From contig CBDUBA010000009.1 of NCBI GenBank assembly GCA_965365275.1, positions 1 through 64,000 on the forward strand: a DNA stretch of 64,000 nt, in the 5' to 3' direction. The notes below the pieces were generated by a model. That model did not search any database, was not told the origin of the DNA, and saw only the letters and a list, made by a program, of their open reading frames with translations. Positions 8,312 through 17,768 of the stretch are shown one piece after another (positions within the stretch are counted from its first letter, which is position 1; every line of letters starts with the position of its first letter). Origin of the DNA: JAGTVG01 sp965365275 (GTDB taxonomy: Bacteria > Bacteroidota > Bacteroidia > Cytophagales > Cyclobacteriaceae). Position numbers and translations under genes: made by a program.

Positions 8312-8908
8312 CTAAATTACACCTTCAAGAACATCCTTCATGGCAACCCGTTTACCATCTTTATAAGGCACTATCCAGGCATCGCCAACACCCATTTCTC
8401 TCAGATACTTCTTAAATGTATCAGCTTCCCAATAGTCTCTGAACCTACCAAGCGTGATCTTCTGAATACCTTCGTCCGTCTCACCGGTGAAATTCTCAGT
8501 ATTGTCAAAATACTTAGACATGTCCCTATCCCTGAAAGCACCGATCTGGACTTTGAATACTACACCTGAATCGTCATATGAAGGTCCTGCAGGTTTGCTG
8601 GCGGCCGCTTGTTGTGCTGCCGCGACTTCCTGTTCCATAGACCTCATCTTCTGTGTCATAGATGCAATCTGATTATCTTTTTCTTTTACCTGACCTTCTA
8701 AGGATGAGATCTGTCTTTTATAACCGGAAATTTCACTTTTCAAAGCTGCATTCTCGTCATAAATATTCTTTAATTCCTCCGGATTCTTCTTCAGGGCTTT
8801 CGCCTTTTTCTTCCATTCCTTCTTTTCCTCTTTAGAAAGTTGGGCATAGGTTGTACTTACTGAAGCTGCAATAAATACGATGCAAATTAGAATAACGAAA
8901 TTTTTCAT
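8312..8908 (-). CDS. secreted coiled-coil protein with SPOR-like C-terminus
   Basis: The 198-residue protein has a signal peptide ending near STTYAQ (about residue 22). A Lys-rich helix and a coiled coil follow (about 45-98, with heptads such as KSEISGYKRQISSLEGQV), then an Ala-rich linker. The C-terminal 75 residues (VVFKVQIGAF to ITLGRFRDYWEADTF and beyond) follow the SPOR pattern, in which the domain binds peptidoglycan lacking stem peptides. It is probably periplasmic and linked to the wall or outer membrane. It is a single gene with its own terminator; fumC lies 83 nt upstream on the right in the same direction. Confidence 0.85.
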   Translation of the reverse strand: MKNFVILICIVFIAASVSTTYAQLSKEEKKEWKKKAKALKKNPEELKNIYDENAALKSEISGYKRQISSLEGQVKEKDNQIASMTQKMRSMEQEVAAAQQAAASKPAGPSYDDSGVVFKVQIGAFRDRDMSKYFDNTENFTGETDEGIQKITLGRFRDYWEADTFKKYLREMGVGDAWIVPYKDGKRVAMKDVLEGVI

Positions 8909-8991
8909 TTTCGAAAATTATAGGTTGATAATTAAAATATATTTAGCAATGTACAAAAAAAAGTTAATTAATGTCAAATATAAGCATAAAT

Positions 8992-10392
8992 CTAGTCCAG
9001 ACTGCCAATCATTTTATTCGGATCTACCCACTCACTAAATTGTTCATCGGTTACCAAATCCAAAGATACAGCAGCTTCCCTGAGGGTAGTTCCATCGGCG
9101 TGGGCTTTCTTGGCGATCTTGGCTGCATTCTCATAACCAATATGCGTATTCAGTGCCGTAACCAGCATTAAGGAGTTTTCAAGGTTTTTTGCAATATCCT
9201 TATAATTAGGTTCAATCCCAACTGCGCAATTATCATTAAAGGAAAGGCATGCATCACCTAACAACCTGGCTGAAGTCAAAACGTTATACACCATCATCGG
9301 TTTAAATACATTTAACTCAAAATGTCCGTTCATCCCTCCAATACTTACTGCAGTATCCATTCCTACTACCTGTGCACAAACCATGGTCAGGGCTTCGCAT
9401 TGCGTGGGATTTACTTTCCCCGGCATGATTGATGATCCGGGTTCATTGGCCGGAATTATGATCTCACCAATTCCGCATCGTGGTCCCGAGGCCAGCATTC
9501 TGATATCATTTCCAATTTTCATCAGGCTTACGGCCAGTTGTTTTAAAGCGCCGGAAGTTTCAACCATGGCATCATGAGCCGCAAGGGATTCAAATTTATT
9601 CTCTGCCGTTACAAAAGGTTTTCCTGTTAATTCAGCGATCTTTTCCGCAACTTTAACGGCATATCCTTTGGGTGTATTCAGCCCGGTGCCCACAGCTGTT
9701 CCGCCAAGTGCTAGTTCGAGCAAATGTGGGAAGGTGTTTTCAAGCGCTTTCAATCCATGATCAAGCTGAGATACATATCCTGAAAATTCATGCCCGAGGG
9801 TCAAAGGCGTAGCATCCATAAAGTGCGTTCTGCCAATCTTGACCACATTCTTGAATTTCTTTGCTTTAGAATCCAATGTATCCCTTAATTTCCTGATCTT
9901 GGGCAAAGCGGTATCCACTATATAAATATAAGCTGCTATATGCATGGCTGTAGGAAACGTATCATTGGATGATTGTGATTTATTCACATCGTCATTAGGA
10001 TGAATTTTCTTTTTATCATCAGTCAATTTACCGCCCAAGATCACATGTGCCCGGTTGGAAACAACCTCATTCACATTCATGTTTGACTGGGTTCCTGATC
10101 CGGTCTGCCAGATAACCAGGGGAAACTGATCATCAAGCATTCCCTCAAGGATCTCATCACAAACTTTCCCGATCACATCTGCCTTTTCAGACGGTAAAAC
10201 ACCAAGGTCCATATTTGTTAATGCGGCAGCTTTTTTCAGGTAGGCAAAGGCCTGGATGATCTCTTTGGGCATTTTCATTGGTGATCCACCAATCTTAAAA
10301 TTATCTTTTGATCGCTGGGTTTGAGCTCCCCAATACATATCTACGGGAACCTGAACATCTCCCATGGTATCTTTTTCGATTCTATATGCCAT
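8992..10392 (-). CDS. fumC: class II fumarate hydratase
   Basis: The 466-residue protein interconverts fumarate and malate in the TCA cycle. The superfamily signature GSSIMPGKVNP is at 319-329 with the catalytic serine S321, and the second catalytic residue is H190 in GRTHFMDATPLTLG. The length and the TGSGTQSNMNVNEV segment (97-110) are standard for FumC and separate it from aspartase and argininosuccinate lyase. It is iron-independent, unlike class I fumarases. It seems to be transcribed alone or with the transporter gene 86 nt upstream. Confidence 0.97.
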   Translation of the reverse strand: MAYRIEKDTMGDVQVPVDMYWGAQTQRSKDNFKIGGSPMKMPKEIIQAFAYLKKAAALTNMDLGVLPSEKADVIGKVCDEILEGMLDDQFPLVIWQTGSGTQSNMNVNEVVSNRAHVILGGKLTDDKKKIHPNDDVNKSQSSNDTFPTAMHIAAYIYIVDTALPKIRKLRDTLDSKAKKFKNVVKIGRTHFMDATPLTLGHEFSGYVSQLDHGLKALENTFPHLLELALGGTAVGTGLNTPKGYAVKVAEKIAELTGKPFVTAENKFESLAAHDAMVETSGALKQLAVSLMKIGNDIRMLASGPRCGIGEIIIPANEPGSSIMPGKVNPTQCEALTMVCAQVVGMDTAVSIGGMNGHFELNVFKPMMVYNVLTSARLLGDACLSFNDNCAVGIEPNYKDIAKNLENSLMLVTALNTHIGYENAAKIAKKAHADGTTLREAAVSLDLVTDEQFSEWVDPNKMIGSLD

Positions 10393-10478
10393 TTTATTTC
10401 ATTTTTAGGTTAGTAATCTAGATTTAATAATATAACAATTTTTAATATTGAATAATCTCTGATTTTGAGTTTTTTCTA

Positions 10479-11867
10479 TTATTGATACCCAATAAGTACC
10501 GCAACAATAAGTGCTATTGAACCAAGTAACCATAATTTAAGTATCAATGGAAAAATAAACCTGAACCAACGGTCATATGGGATCCGGCCAATTCCAAGAA
10601 TCCCCATCAAAACAGCATTGGTAGGTACTATCATATTGGTGAAGCCATCCCCAAACTGGTAAGCCAATACTGCGATCTGCCTGGAGATACTTAATAAGTC
10701 CGCTATGGGTGTCATGAGTGGCATAGTCACATAAGCCTGTCCACTTCCTGAAGGGATGAAGAAATTGATAAGGCTCTGGATCACATACATTCCTACTGAT
10801 GCAAGTTCCGGCCCTACTTTTTCAAGTGGAGATGCCAGGGCATAAACTATAGTATCCAATACCTGGCCATCCTGCAAGATCAAAGCGATCGCCCTTGCAA
10901 ACCCTACTAAAAGTGCGGTAGTGGTAAGTTCTGATGCCCCAATTGCAAATTCGCGGGCCGTTTTATCAGGAGATAACCCGCCAATGGCAGCAACTAATAC
11001 CGTAAGGCCAAGGAAAACTCCACCGAGTTCAACAAGATACCATCCCCATCCCGAAACTTCTGAAATTCCATAAACAATAAGTATGAGTGCTGCCAGGATA
11101 AATACCAGTATAACCCAATTTTTTCTTGTGATCTTATCCACTTTTTCAGGTAATGAAACTTCCATAGTCTCATTATCATTTAACAAACTCCTCTTTGGAT
11201 TCTTCCTTACCTTTTTAGAATAGGTATACACATGATGAAAGCCTAAAAGGAAAAAAGGTAAGAACAAGGCCAGGCGATAACCTAAACCAGATGTTGGTTT
11301 TAATTGGGCCACTTCCTGGGCTACCATAACTGTAAATGGATTGAGTGCTGCTACACCATATCCAATACCATAGCCGACAACCATAATGCCAATGGCTGTG
11401 ATCCGGTCGAATTCCAGGGCCAGACATAACATTAAAAGTATTGGCACAAAGGGTATGAATTCTTCTGCCATGCCAAGCGTACTGGAAGCGATACTGAAAA
11501 CCAGCATGGTGGAAAACATCAGGATATACGGCTTATTACCATATTTCTGGATCAACCTCCCCATGAAAGCATCAATTACTCCGGTGGCCCGTATAACGGC
11601 CAATGCTCCGCCAATAATAAAAATAAAAAATATAATCCCCTGCGTTTCTTCAAAAGCCCTTGGAATAACAGTAAAAATATGCCATGGCTTCAGCATATCC
11701 TTTTGCTCAAGGGTGTGAAAGCTGCCTGGTACAACCACGGAATGACCGTGGTCATCCGTAGTTCTCTCAAATTCCCCCTGCGGTAACAGATAGGTGGAGA
11801 TAAGTGCCAGCACCATCATGGAGAACAATAATACAAGGGTATGTGGGATCTTGATTTTTTGAAGCAT
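10479..11867 (-). CDS. YfcC-family (DcuC superfamily) membrane transporter
   Basis: The protein has about twelve hydrophobic segments and the layout of the YfcC/DcuC carboxylate carrier superfamily: LLPQGEFER near residue 30, an external loop, then two repeats ending in SGSGQAYVTMPLMTP. I place the start at MLQKIKIPHT (11867) rather than the ATG at 11894, because that leaves one base after the UPF0316 stop and puts the first helix near the N-terminus as in relatives. That gives 462 residues. Substrates in this family are dicarboxylates, basic amino acids or peptides and cannot be told here. Nearness to fumC makes a C4-dicarboxylate attractive, but this is only inferred. Confidence 0.88.
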   Translation of the reverse strand: MLQKIKIPHTLVLLFSMMVLALISTYLLPQGEFERTTDDHGHSVVVPGSFHTLEQKDMLKPWHIFTVIPRAFEETQGIIFFIFIIGGALAVIRATGVIDAFMGRLIQKYGNKPYILMFSTMLVFSIASSTLGMAEEFIPFVPILLMLCLALEFDRITAIGIMVVGYGIGYGVAALNPFTVMVAQEVAQLKPTSGLGYRLALFLPFFLLGFHHVYTYSKKVRKNPKRSLLNDNETMEVSLPEKVDKITRKNWVILVFILAALILIVYGISEVSGWGWYLVELGGVFLGLTVLVAAIGGLSPDKTAREFAIGASELTTTALLVGFARAIALILQDGQVLDTIVYALASPLEKVGPELASVGMYVIQSLINFFIPSGSGQAYVTMPLMTPIADLLSISRQIAVLAYQFGDGFTNMIVPTNAVLMGILGIGRIPYDRWFRFIFPLILKLWLLGSIALIVAVLIGYQ

Positions 11868-11868
11868 A

Positions 11869-12471
11869 CTATTTCTTTTTCGAGGTGAGCACATTGAAAA
11901 GTGCTAATCGACTTTTTGAATTATCCTCCTTATTTTCTGTTGCACTTTTAACAGACTCAACCGTATAGAAAGCATTTGGGTTGAACGTTTCTATTCCCTC
12001 AAATATTTTTGACAATCTTTCACGGTTAATTACTGAAAACAATACATTTACCTTTCCATACCGTCCCTCGGCAGGTACATTTGTAAAATAAAAATTATTT
12101 TCCTCAAGAAACTGGATCAATTCTGTGGCTGGTTTTTTAGTAATAATCCGTATCAGGACCTTTCCGAATGCCAGTTTTTCCTCAATGATCAACCCTACAT
12201 AGGTGCCCATGCCAAAGCCTCCGGCAAAAGCTATGTAGGTTACCATATTATCCACATTTTTAATGATCTGACTGACCGCTACCAGCCAGATAAAAGACTC
12301 CAAAAATCCAATAATCGGTGCAAGTCGCTTGTTTCCCTGCATAATGAACACAACCCTTATTGTGCCGAAAGAAACATCAAGAATTCTTGCAGCGAATATT
12401 AACACAGGAAGCAACACATAGGATGCAAACCATGGTGCCATTCCGAGTTTTTCAACCAATATATCCAACAT
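11869..12471 (-). CDS. UPF0316 membrane protein with DUF2179-type C-terminus
   Basis: The 200-residue protein has three hydrophobic helices in its first 90 residues (including VLIFAARILDVSFGTIRVVF), followed by a soluble domain of the DUF2179 type (residues 90-165). This is the UPF0316/DUF5698 layout; the function of the family is unknown. Related YitT-like proteins carry the same C-terminal domain, which suggests binding of a small ligand. It lies 11 nt after radA and 1 nt before the YfcC transporter, so the three may share a transcript. Confidence 0.88.
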   Translation of the reverse strand: MLDILVEKLGMAPWFASYVLLPVLIFAARILDVSFGTIRVVFIMQGNKRLAPIIGFLESFIWLVAVSQIIKNVDNMVTYIAFAGGFGMGTYVGLIIEEKLAFGKVLIRIITKKPATELIQFLEENNFYFTNVPAEGRYGKVNVLFSVINRERLSKIFEGIETFNPNAFYTVESVKSATENKEDNSKSRLALFNVLTSKKK

Positions 12472-12482
12472 CAGCTTAATTT

Positions 12483-13862
12483 TTAATATTTTCCAAACAA
12501 ATGCCGGACAACCTCATCGATCCGGCTGAAAGTGATCACTTCTATTTTTGTTTTCTTCTTATTCAGGTTCCTGGAATTATACTTAGATATAATAATTTTC
12601 CTGAATCCCTGTCGTTCCGCTTCCGAAATTCTATTTTCAATTCGGCTCACGGCGCGGAGTTCACCACTTAAACCAATTTCGGCAGAAAAGCATACATCTT
12701 CCGGAAGCGCTATTTCCTGGTAGGATGAAATGATGGCCATGCATACCGGTAAATCAAGTGCAGGGTCTTCAACTTTGATGCCGCCAGTCAAATTTAAAAA
12801 TATATCCTGGGTGCCAAGCCTGAATCCGGCCCTTTTTTCAAGTACAGCCACCAGCATGTTCAATCTTTTAAAATTATAGCCTGTAGTACTTCGTTGAGGA
12901 TTTCCAAACGTGGCAGAGCTTACGAGAGCCTGCACTTCAATAAGTAGCGGTCTGATCCCTTCCATGGTTCCTCCAACGGCTATACCACTCACAGCCTGCT
13001 CCCTTTGTGTCAGCAAAAGTTCAGATGGATTTTCAACTATCCGCAGGCCATTGCCCTGCATTTCATAAATACCAAGTTCCGATGTAGAGCCGAAACGGTT
13101 TTTTACACTTCTTAATATTCTGTACACATATTGCCTGTCTCCCTCAAACTGAAGTACTGTATCAACCATATGTTCCAGCACCTTAGGCCCAGCCAGATTG
13201 CCATCCTTAGTAATATGACCAATCAAAAAGACCGGCACATTATTTTCTTTGGCATATTTCATTAACTCATTGGTGGATTGGCGGATTTGAGTTACTGAGC
13301 CGGGAGGGGCATCAAAATCCGGTGATGAAAGGGTCTGAATGGAGTCTATGATAACGACGTCAGGTTTAGTGCTTTCTATACCTGAAAATATCTCTTCAGT
13401 ATCTGTTTCAGATAATATAAAACAGTTCTCAGGGATATTGCCCATGCGTTCAGCCCGCATCCTGATCTGAGATCCGCTTTCTTCCCCGGAAACGTAAAGT
13501 ATATTTTTGTCAGCAAGTCCCAGGGTTATCTGAAGCATCAGTGTAGATTTTCCAATTCCAGGATCACCCCCGATCAATATGACCGATCCTGGTACAATCC
13601 CTCCCCCCAGGACCCTATCAAATTCAGGATCACAGGTACTTAACCTTTTAAAATCCTTTCTCTGGATATCTTTCAGCAATTCCGGTTTTCCACGAAGACT
13701 GGTGGTGCCGGAAGATCGTTTACCCTGACCCTTTTTATCATCTTTTCTGACCAGCTCTTCAACAAAGGTATTCCATGCATTACAAGAAGGGCATTTACCC
13801 TGCCATTTGGGCGATTGAACACCACAATTCTGACAAATATATATGGATTTAGTTTTTGACAA
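12483..13862 (-). CDS. radA: DNA repair protein RadA
   Basis: This 459-residue ATPase helps process branched recombination intermediates. The order of domains is clear: a zinc finger (C10, C13, C24, C27), a RecA-like ATPase with Walker A GGDPGIGKST at 98-107, the RadA-specific KNRFG at 254-258, and a Lon-protease-like C-terminal domain from about 280. The length is normal. It is the first gene of a minus-strand run with the UPF0316 gene (11 nt gap). A TATATTTG box at 13889-13882 lies just upstream and could be its promoter. Confidence 0.97.
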   Translation of the reverse strand: MSKTKSIYICQNCGVQSPKWQGKCPSCNAWNTFVEELVRKDDKKGQGKRSSGTTSLRGKPELLKDIQRKDFKRLSTCDPEFDRVLGGGIVPGSVILIGGDPGIGKSTLMLQITLGLADKNILYVSGEESGSQIRMRAERMGNIPENCFILSETDTEEIFSGIESTKPDVVIIDSIQTLSSPDFDAPPGSVTQIRQSTNELMKYAKENNVPVFLIGHITKDGNLAGPKVLEHMVDTVLQFEGDRQYVYRILRSVKNRFGSTSELGIYEMQGNGLRIVENPSELLLTQREQAVSGIAVGGTMEGIRPLLIEVQALVSSATFGNPQRSTTGYNFKRLNMLVAVLEKRAGFRLGTQDIFLNLTGGIKVEDPALDLPVCMAIISSYQEIALPEDVCFSAEIGLSGELRAVSRIENRISEAERQGFRKIIISKYNSRNLNKKKTKIEVITFSRIDEVVRHLFGKY

Positions 13863-13881
13863 TGGTCAATAAAAATATCCC

Positions 13882-13889
13882 CAAATATA
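13882..13889 (-). promoter_or_regulatory. candidate -7 box of the radA promoter
   Basis: TATATTTG on the minus strand fits TAnnTTTG exactly and lies 19 nt before the radA start. No good TTTG is seen at the expected distance upstream, so support is modest. Confidence 0.35.
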
Positions 13890-14063
13890 GTTCAAACCGG
13901 AATGAAATTAAATAATCTCAGACTCCAATTGGATAATATATTTTTCATTGAATTCTTTCATATTATTTTAAGGAAAAAGTCCTCATATTTTAATAACTTG
14001 GCACTGTTTTTTACAAATCGAATAAATCAATTCCAAAATTTTTAACTTTTTAAAATTACATAT

Positions 14064-15146
14064 ATGGGCAGAGTATTTAATTTCTCAGCAGGACCTGCTA
14101 CTTTACCGGAACCTGTCCTTGAGATAGCACAAAAAGAACTTTTAGATTTTAAAGGGACTGGTATGTCCGTGATGGAAATAAGCCACCGTTCTGCAGCCTT
14201 TACAGAGGTGATCGAAAAAGCAGAAGCTGATTTAAGAACGTTAATGAATATACCGGAGAATTATAAGGTACTATTTCTCCAGGGTGGGGCTTCCAGCCAG
14301 TTTGCCATGGTTCCACTCAATCTATTCTCATCCCGCAAAAAGGCGGATTATATCAACACAGGTCAATGGTCAAAAAAAGCCATCGCGGAAGGTAAGCGTT
14401 ATGGGGATATACGTGTTGTAGCAAGTTCTGAAGATAAAATTTTCAATTATATACCGGAGATCACCCCGGATATGTTTGATCCTGAAGCTGATTATGTTCA
14501 TATAACCTCCAATAATACCATATATGGAACAGTTTATCCTGAACTTCCGCATACTGGTGACGTACCACTCGTGGCCGATATGTCATCAAATATTTTAGGC
14601 CAGGTCTATGATGTTTCCAGGTTTGGTGTAATCTATGCCGGTGCACAGAAAAATGTGGGTCCGGCAGGCATGGCCATAGTGATAGTAAGGGAAGACCTGA
14701 TCGGCAGTGCGCAGGAAGGAACCCCGGTGATGTTCAATTATGAAATACATGCCAATGCAGGCTCAAGGTACAATACGCCTCCATGTTTTGCGATATATAT
14801 GGCCGGAAAAGTTTTCGAGTGGTTGCTGGACCTCGGAGGTGTACCTGCCATGGAGGAGGTAAACCGGGAAAAGGCCTCCTGGTTATACGATTTTTTAGAT
14901 GATTCAAAGATTTTTAATTCAACGGTAAAAGGGGCATTCCGTAGCATAATGAACGTGCCTTTTATTCTTCCGAGCGAGGAGCTGAACGCCAAATTTATTA
15001 AGGAAGCAACTGAAGCAGGACTCACCACCTTGAAGGGTCATAGAACTGTTGGTGGCATGCGGGCCAGTATTTATAATGCTATGCCTCCGGAGGGAGTTAA
15101 AAAACTGGTTGAATTCATGAAGAAGTTTGAAGTCGATAATTCTTAA
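14064..15146 (+). CDS. serC: phosphoserine aminotransferase
   Basis: The 360-residue PLP enzyme converts 3-phosphohydroxypyruvate to phosphoserine, the second step of serine synthesis. It also acts on the related intermediate in pyridoxal phosphate synthesis. The start MGRVFNFSAGPATLP is the family hallmark. QGGASSQFAMVPLN and the PLP lysine K196 in YAGAQKNVGPAG are present, as is the HRTVGGMRASIYNAMP end. It is the first gene of serC-serA-DUF1015, with 11 nt to serA. About 200 nt of upstream sequence holds no gene. Confidence 0.97.
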   Translation: MGRVFNFSAGPATLPEPVLEIAQKELLDFKGTGMSVMEISHRSAAFTEVIEKAEADLRTLMNIPENYKVLFLQGGASSQFAMVPLNLFSSRKKADYINTGQWSKKAIAEGKRYGDIRVVASSEDKIFNYIPEITPDMFDPEADYVHITSNNTIYGTVYPELPHTGDVPLVADMSSNILGQVYDVSRFGVIYAGAQKNVGPAGMAIVIVREDLIGSAQEGTPVMFNYEIHANAGSRYNTPPCFAIYMAGKVFEWLLDLGGVPAMEEVNREKASWLYDFLDDSKIFNSTVKGAFRSIMNVPFILPSEELNAKFIKEATEAGLTTLKGHRTVGGMRASIYNAMPPEGVKKLVEFMKKFEVDNS

Positions 15147-15157
15147 TATTTTTTAGC

Positions 15158-16330
15158 ATGTTCAAAATACAAACCTTAAACAAGATCTCTTCTGCCGGTT
15201 TATCCTTGTTGCCGTTGGATAATTATGAATCCGCATCGGAAATATCACATCCGGATGCCATTCTGGTCAGAAGCTTTAAAATGCATGATATGGAAATGCC
15301 GGAAAGTCTGCTCGCAATAGGAAGAGCTGGCGCCGGCGTCAATAATATCCCTGTTGATAAATGTAGTGAAAAAGGCATTGTGGTTTTCAACACACCAGGC
15401 GCCAATGCCAATGCGGTAAAAGAACTTGTCCTTGCCAGCCTTTTTCTCTCTTCCCGGGACATCGTTGGAGGAATAGCCTGGGCAAAGACATTGATTGGCG
15501 AAGGTGAGGAGGTGCCTAAACTTGTCGAAAAAGGAAAATCCAGTTTTGTAGGCCCCGAAATCTCAGGAAAAACACTTGGCATTATTGGATTGGGGGCCAT
15601 CGGCAGGCTGGTAGCCAATGCTGCTGAAAGCCTTGGGATGAAGGTGATTGGATATGATCCATATATATCCGTTGATGCGGCCTGGGGCTTATCCCAATAT
15701 GTGAAAAAAGCCAAGGGATTCGAACATCTCTTCAGTCAGTCTGATTTCGTCAGTCTTCACATTCCCCTTACCGATGATACAAAGAATCTGATTGATAAGT
15801 CAAAGTTCAAGATGATGAAAGATGGTGTCCGGATCATGAATTTTGCCCGTGGAGGACTGATACACGAAAGCGATTTAATAGAGGCACTTGACTCGGGTAA
15901 AGTAGCCAGGCTGGTGACAGATTTTCCGAATGAAAATATGCTTAAACATGAAAAAATTATTGGCATCCCCCATCTGGGTGCAAGCACTCCTGAATCAGAA
16001 TCCAATTGTGCAGTAATGGCCGTAAACCAGGTCAGAGAATATCTGGAAAATGGAAACATAAAAAATTCTGTCAATTTTCCTGAAGCTGAAATGCCCCGCA
16101 ATGGAAGTTGCCGTTTATGCATTGTAAATCAGAATGTTCCTAAAATGGTCGGTCAGATCACTACAGTTCTTGCCAATGAGGATATCAATATTGAGGAGAT
16201 GCTCAACAGGCATCATGAAGGACTGGCCTATAATATAATTGATGTTGACCAAAATGTAACTGAAGATCAAATTAAGAAAATAAAATCTATTGAAGGCGTA
16301 ATCAGAGTACGTGCAATAAAATCAGATTAG
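15158..16330 (+). CDS. serA: D-3-phosphoglycerate dehydrogenase
   Basis: The 390-residue enzyme catalyses the first step of serine synthesis. The NAD motif GLGAIG is at 144-149, the catalytic arginine is R231 in NFARGG and the catalytic histidine is H272 in IPHLGAS. The usual DVFxxEP segment reads DFPNENML here, with E259 in place. A C-terminal ACT-like domain (about 315-390) suggests feedback by serine. The substrate-binding domain is short, as in the Bacteroidota form. It lies between serC and DUF1015 with gaps of 11 and 6 nt. Confidence 0.95.
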   Translation: MFKIQTLNKISSAGLSLLPLDNYESASEISHPDAILVRSFKMHDMEMPESLLAIGRAGAGVNNIPVDKCSEKGIVVFNTPGANANAVKELVLASLFLSSRDIVGGIAWAKTLIGEGEEVPKLVEKGKSSFVGPEISGKTLGIIGLGAIGRLVANAAESLGMKVIGYDPYISVDAAWGLSQYVKKAKGFEHLFSQSDFVSLHIPLTDDTKNLIDKSKFKMMKDGVRIMNFARGGLIHESDLIEALDSGKVARLVTDFPNENMLKHEKIIGIPHLGASTPESESNCAVMAVNQVREYLENGNIKNSVNFPEAEMPRNGSCRLCIVNQNVPKMVGQITTVLANEDINIEEMLNRHHEGLAYNIIDVDQNVTEDQIKKIKSIEGVIRVRAIKSD

Positions 16331-16336
16331 TTCATA

Positions 16337-17581
16337 ATGGCCATATTAAAACCTTTTAAAGCGTTTCGCCCGGTAAAAGATAAGGCGGCAAGGGTAGCTT
16401 CAAAGCCCTATGATGTGATCAACACCAGCGAAGCCCGAGCTGAGGCAGAGGGCAATGATCTTTCCTTTCTGCATATTGTCAAACCTGAAATTGACTTCCC
16501 TGATGATCAAAATCCATATGCACAGGAAGTCTACATCAAGGGAAGGGATAATTTCAGGGGCTTATGCGAAAATAACATCATGATCCAGGATGAATCCGAA
16601 TGTTATTACATCTATATGCTTGAAAAGGATAAAAGGCAACAAACCGGAATCGTTGGTTGTGCTGGGATTGAAGATTATTTTAATGATATTATCCTAAAAC
16701 ATGAATTAACACGCCCGGATAAAGAAGAAGACCGGAAAAATCATGTCCGGGTAACCAACATGAATGCCGAACCGGTATTTTTTGCCTTTCGAAGGGTAAA
16801 AGCGCTTGATGAGCTTATTGAGCATCTAAAAGAAAGCAAACCTGAATATGACTTTAAGGCCCAGGATGGTGTACGGCATGTGGTCTGGAAAGTGGATGAT
16901 CCAAAATCGATAGATTCGATCAGCAATCATTTCGAACAAATCGAGCATACTTATGTGGCCGACGGACATCACAGAACAGCTGCAGCTGCACTTGTTGGAA
17001 GGGAACTGCAGAATAAGAATCGCTATCACCAGGGTATTGAGGAGTACAATTATTTTATGGCCGTACATTTCCCGGACAATCAATTACAGATCATAGATTA
17101 TAACCGTATCGTAAAAGATCTTAACGGGCTAAAAAGGGAAACATTTCTTGAATTGCTGGGCCAGAGTTTTGAAATTAAATCCAATGGGCCGGCTCAGTAT
17201 AAACCACAGAAGCTGCATGAATTTGGAATGTATCTTGAAGGGAACTGGTTTATCCTGAGTGCTAAGGAGGGCACCTATGATGACAAGGATCCCATAGGTG
17301 TGCTTGATGTCACAATTTTATCGGAACAGATTCTTAAACCAATCCTCGGTATTGAAGACCTGCGTACGGACAAACGGATAGATTTCGTGGGCGGCACCAG
17401 AGGTTTGGGAGAGCTTGAAAGAAGAGTGAACAGCGGGGAAATGAAAGTCGCTTTCGCATTATATCCTGTAACCATGGACCAGCTGATGGACATTGCTGAC
17501 AGTGGAAAGATCATGCCACCCAAAGTTACCTGGTTTGAACCCAAATTGGCCAGCGGCCTGTTTGTACATATGCTAGACTGA
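16337..17581 (+). CDS. DUF1015 family protein in the serine operon
   Basis: The 414-residue cytosolic protein has the family landmarks: the start MAILKPFKAFRPVKDKA with ASKPYDVI, the KHELTRPDKEEDR segment at 121-133 and the DGHHRTAAAA motif at 209-217. The last motif resembles the ParB/sulfiredoxin-type phosphoryl site used by archaeal and staphylococcal serine kinases. The gene follows serA by 6 nt, and no serB is present in the window. A role in phosphoserine or serine chemistry is therefore inferred, not shown. No membrane segment or signal peptide is seen. Confidence 0.9.
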   Translation: MAILKPFKAFRPVKDKAARVASKPYDVINTSEARAEAEGNDLSFLHIVKPEIDFPDDQNPYAQEVYIKGRDNFRGLCENNIMIQDESECYYIYMLEKDKRQQTGIVGCAGIEDYFNDIILKHELTRPDKEEDRKNHVRVTNMNAEPVFFAFRRVKALDELIEHLKESKPEYDFKAQDGVRHVVWKVDDPKSIDSISNHFEQIEHTYVADGHHRTAAAALVGRELQNKNRYHQGIEEYNYFMAVHFPDNQLQIIDYNRIVKDLNGLKRETFLELLGQSFEIKSNGPAQYKPQKLHEFGMYLEGNWFILSAKEGTYDDKDPIGVLDVTILSEQILKPILGIEDLRTDKRIDFVGGTRGLGELERRVNSGEMKVAFALYPVTMDQLMDIADSGKIMPPKVTWFEPKLASGLFVHMLD

Positions 17582-17646
17582 CCAGAATATCAAAAGGATT
17601 CACACCGGATCAAAGGCATTTAGTGAAAATTTAGATCCTTACCCTG

Positions 17647-17666
17647 TCAAAATTTTAAAATTTTGA
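17647..17666. repeat. 20-bp perfect palindrome after the serine operon
   Basis: TCAAAATTTT followed by AAAATTTTGA is identical to its own reverse complement. It lies 66 nt after the DUF1015 stop and 103 nt before the dioxygenase gene. It could end the serine transcript as a weak AT-only hairpin or be a site for a dimeric regulator. Its A+T make-up means chance is not excluded. Confidence 0.45.
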
Positions 17667-17768
17667 TGTATGATTGAATAATTATATCCGTTTGATAAAG
17701 GATCGTATTTTAGAGATTTTTTGTAAATTAAATGTTCATTAACACCAAAACGACTTAACGATACAATT

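Noticed and set aside
13998..14014. Sigma-54-like TTGGCAC followed by TTTAC before serC
   Set aside because: The invariant GC of the -12 element is missing, and serC is not a usual sigma-54 target.
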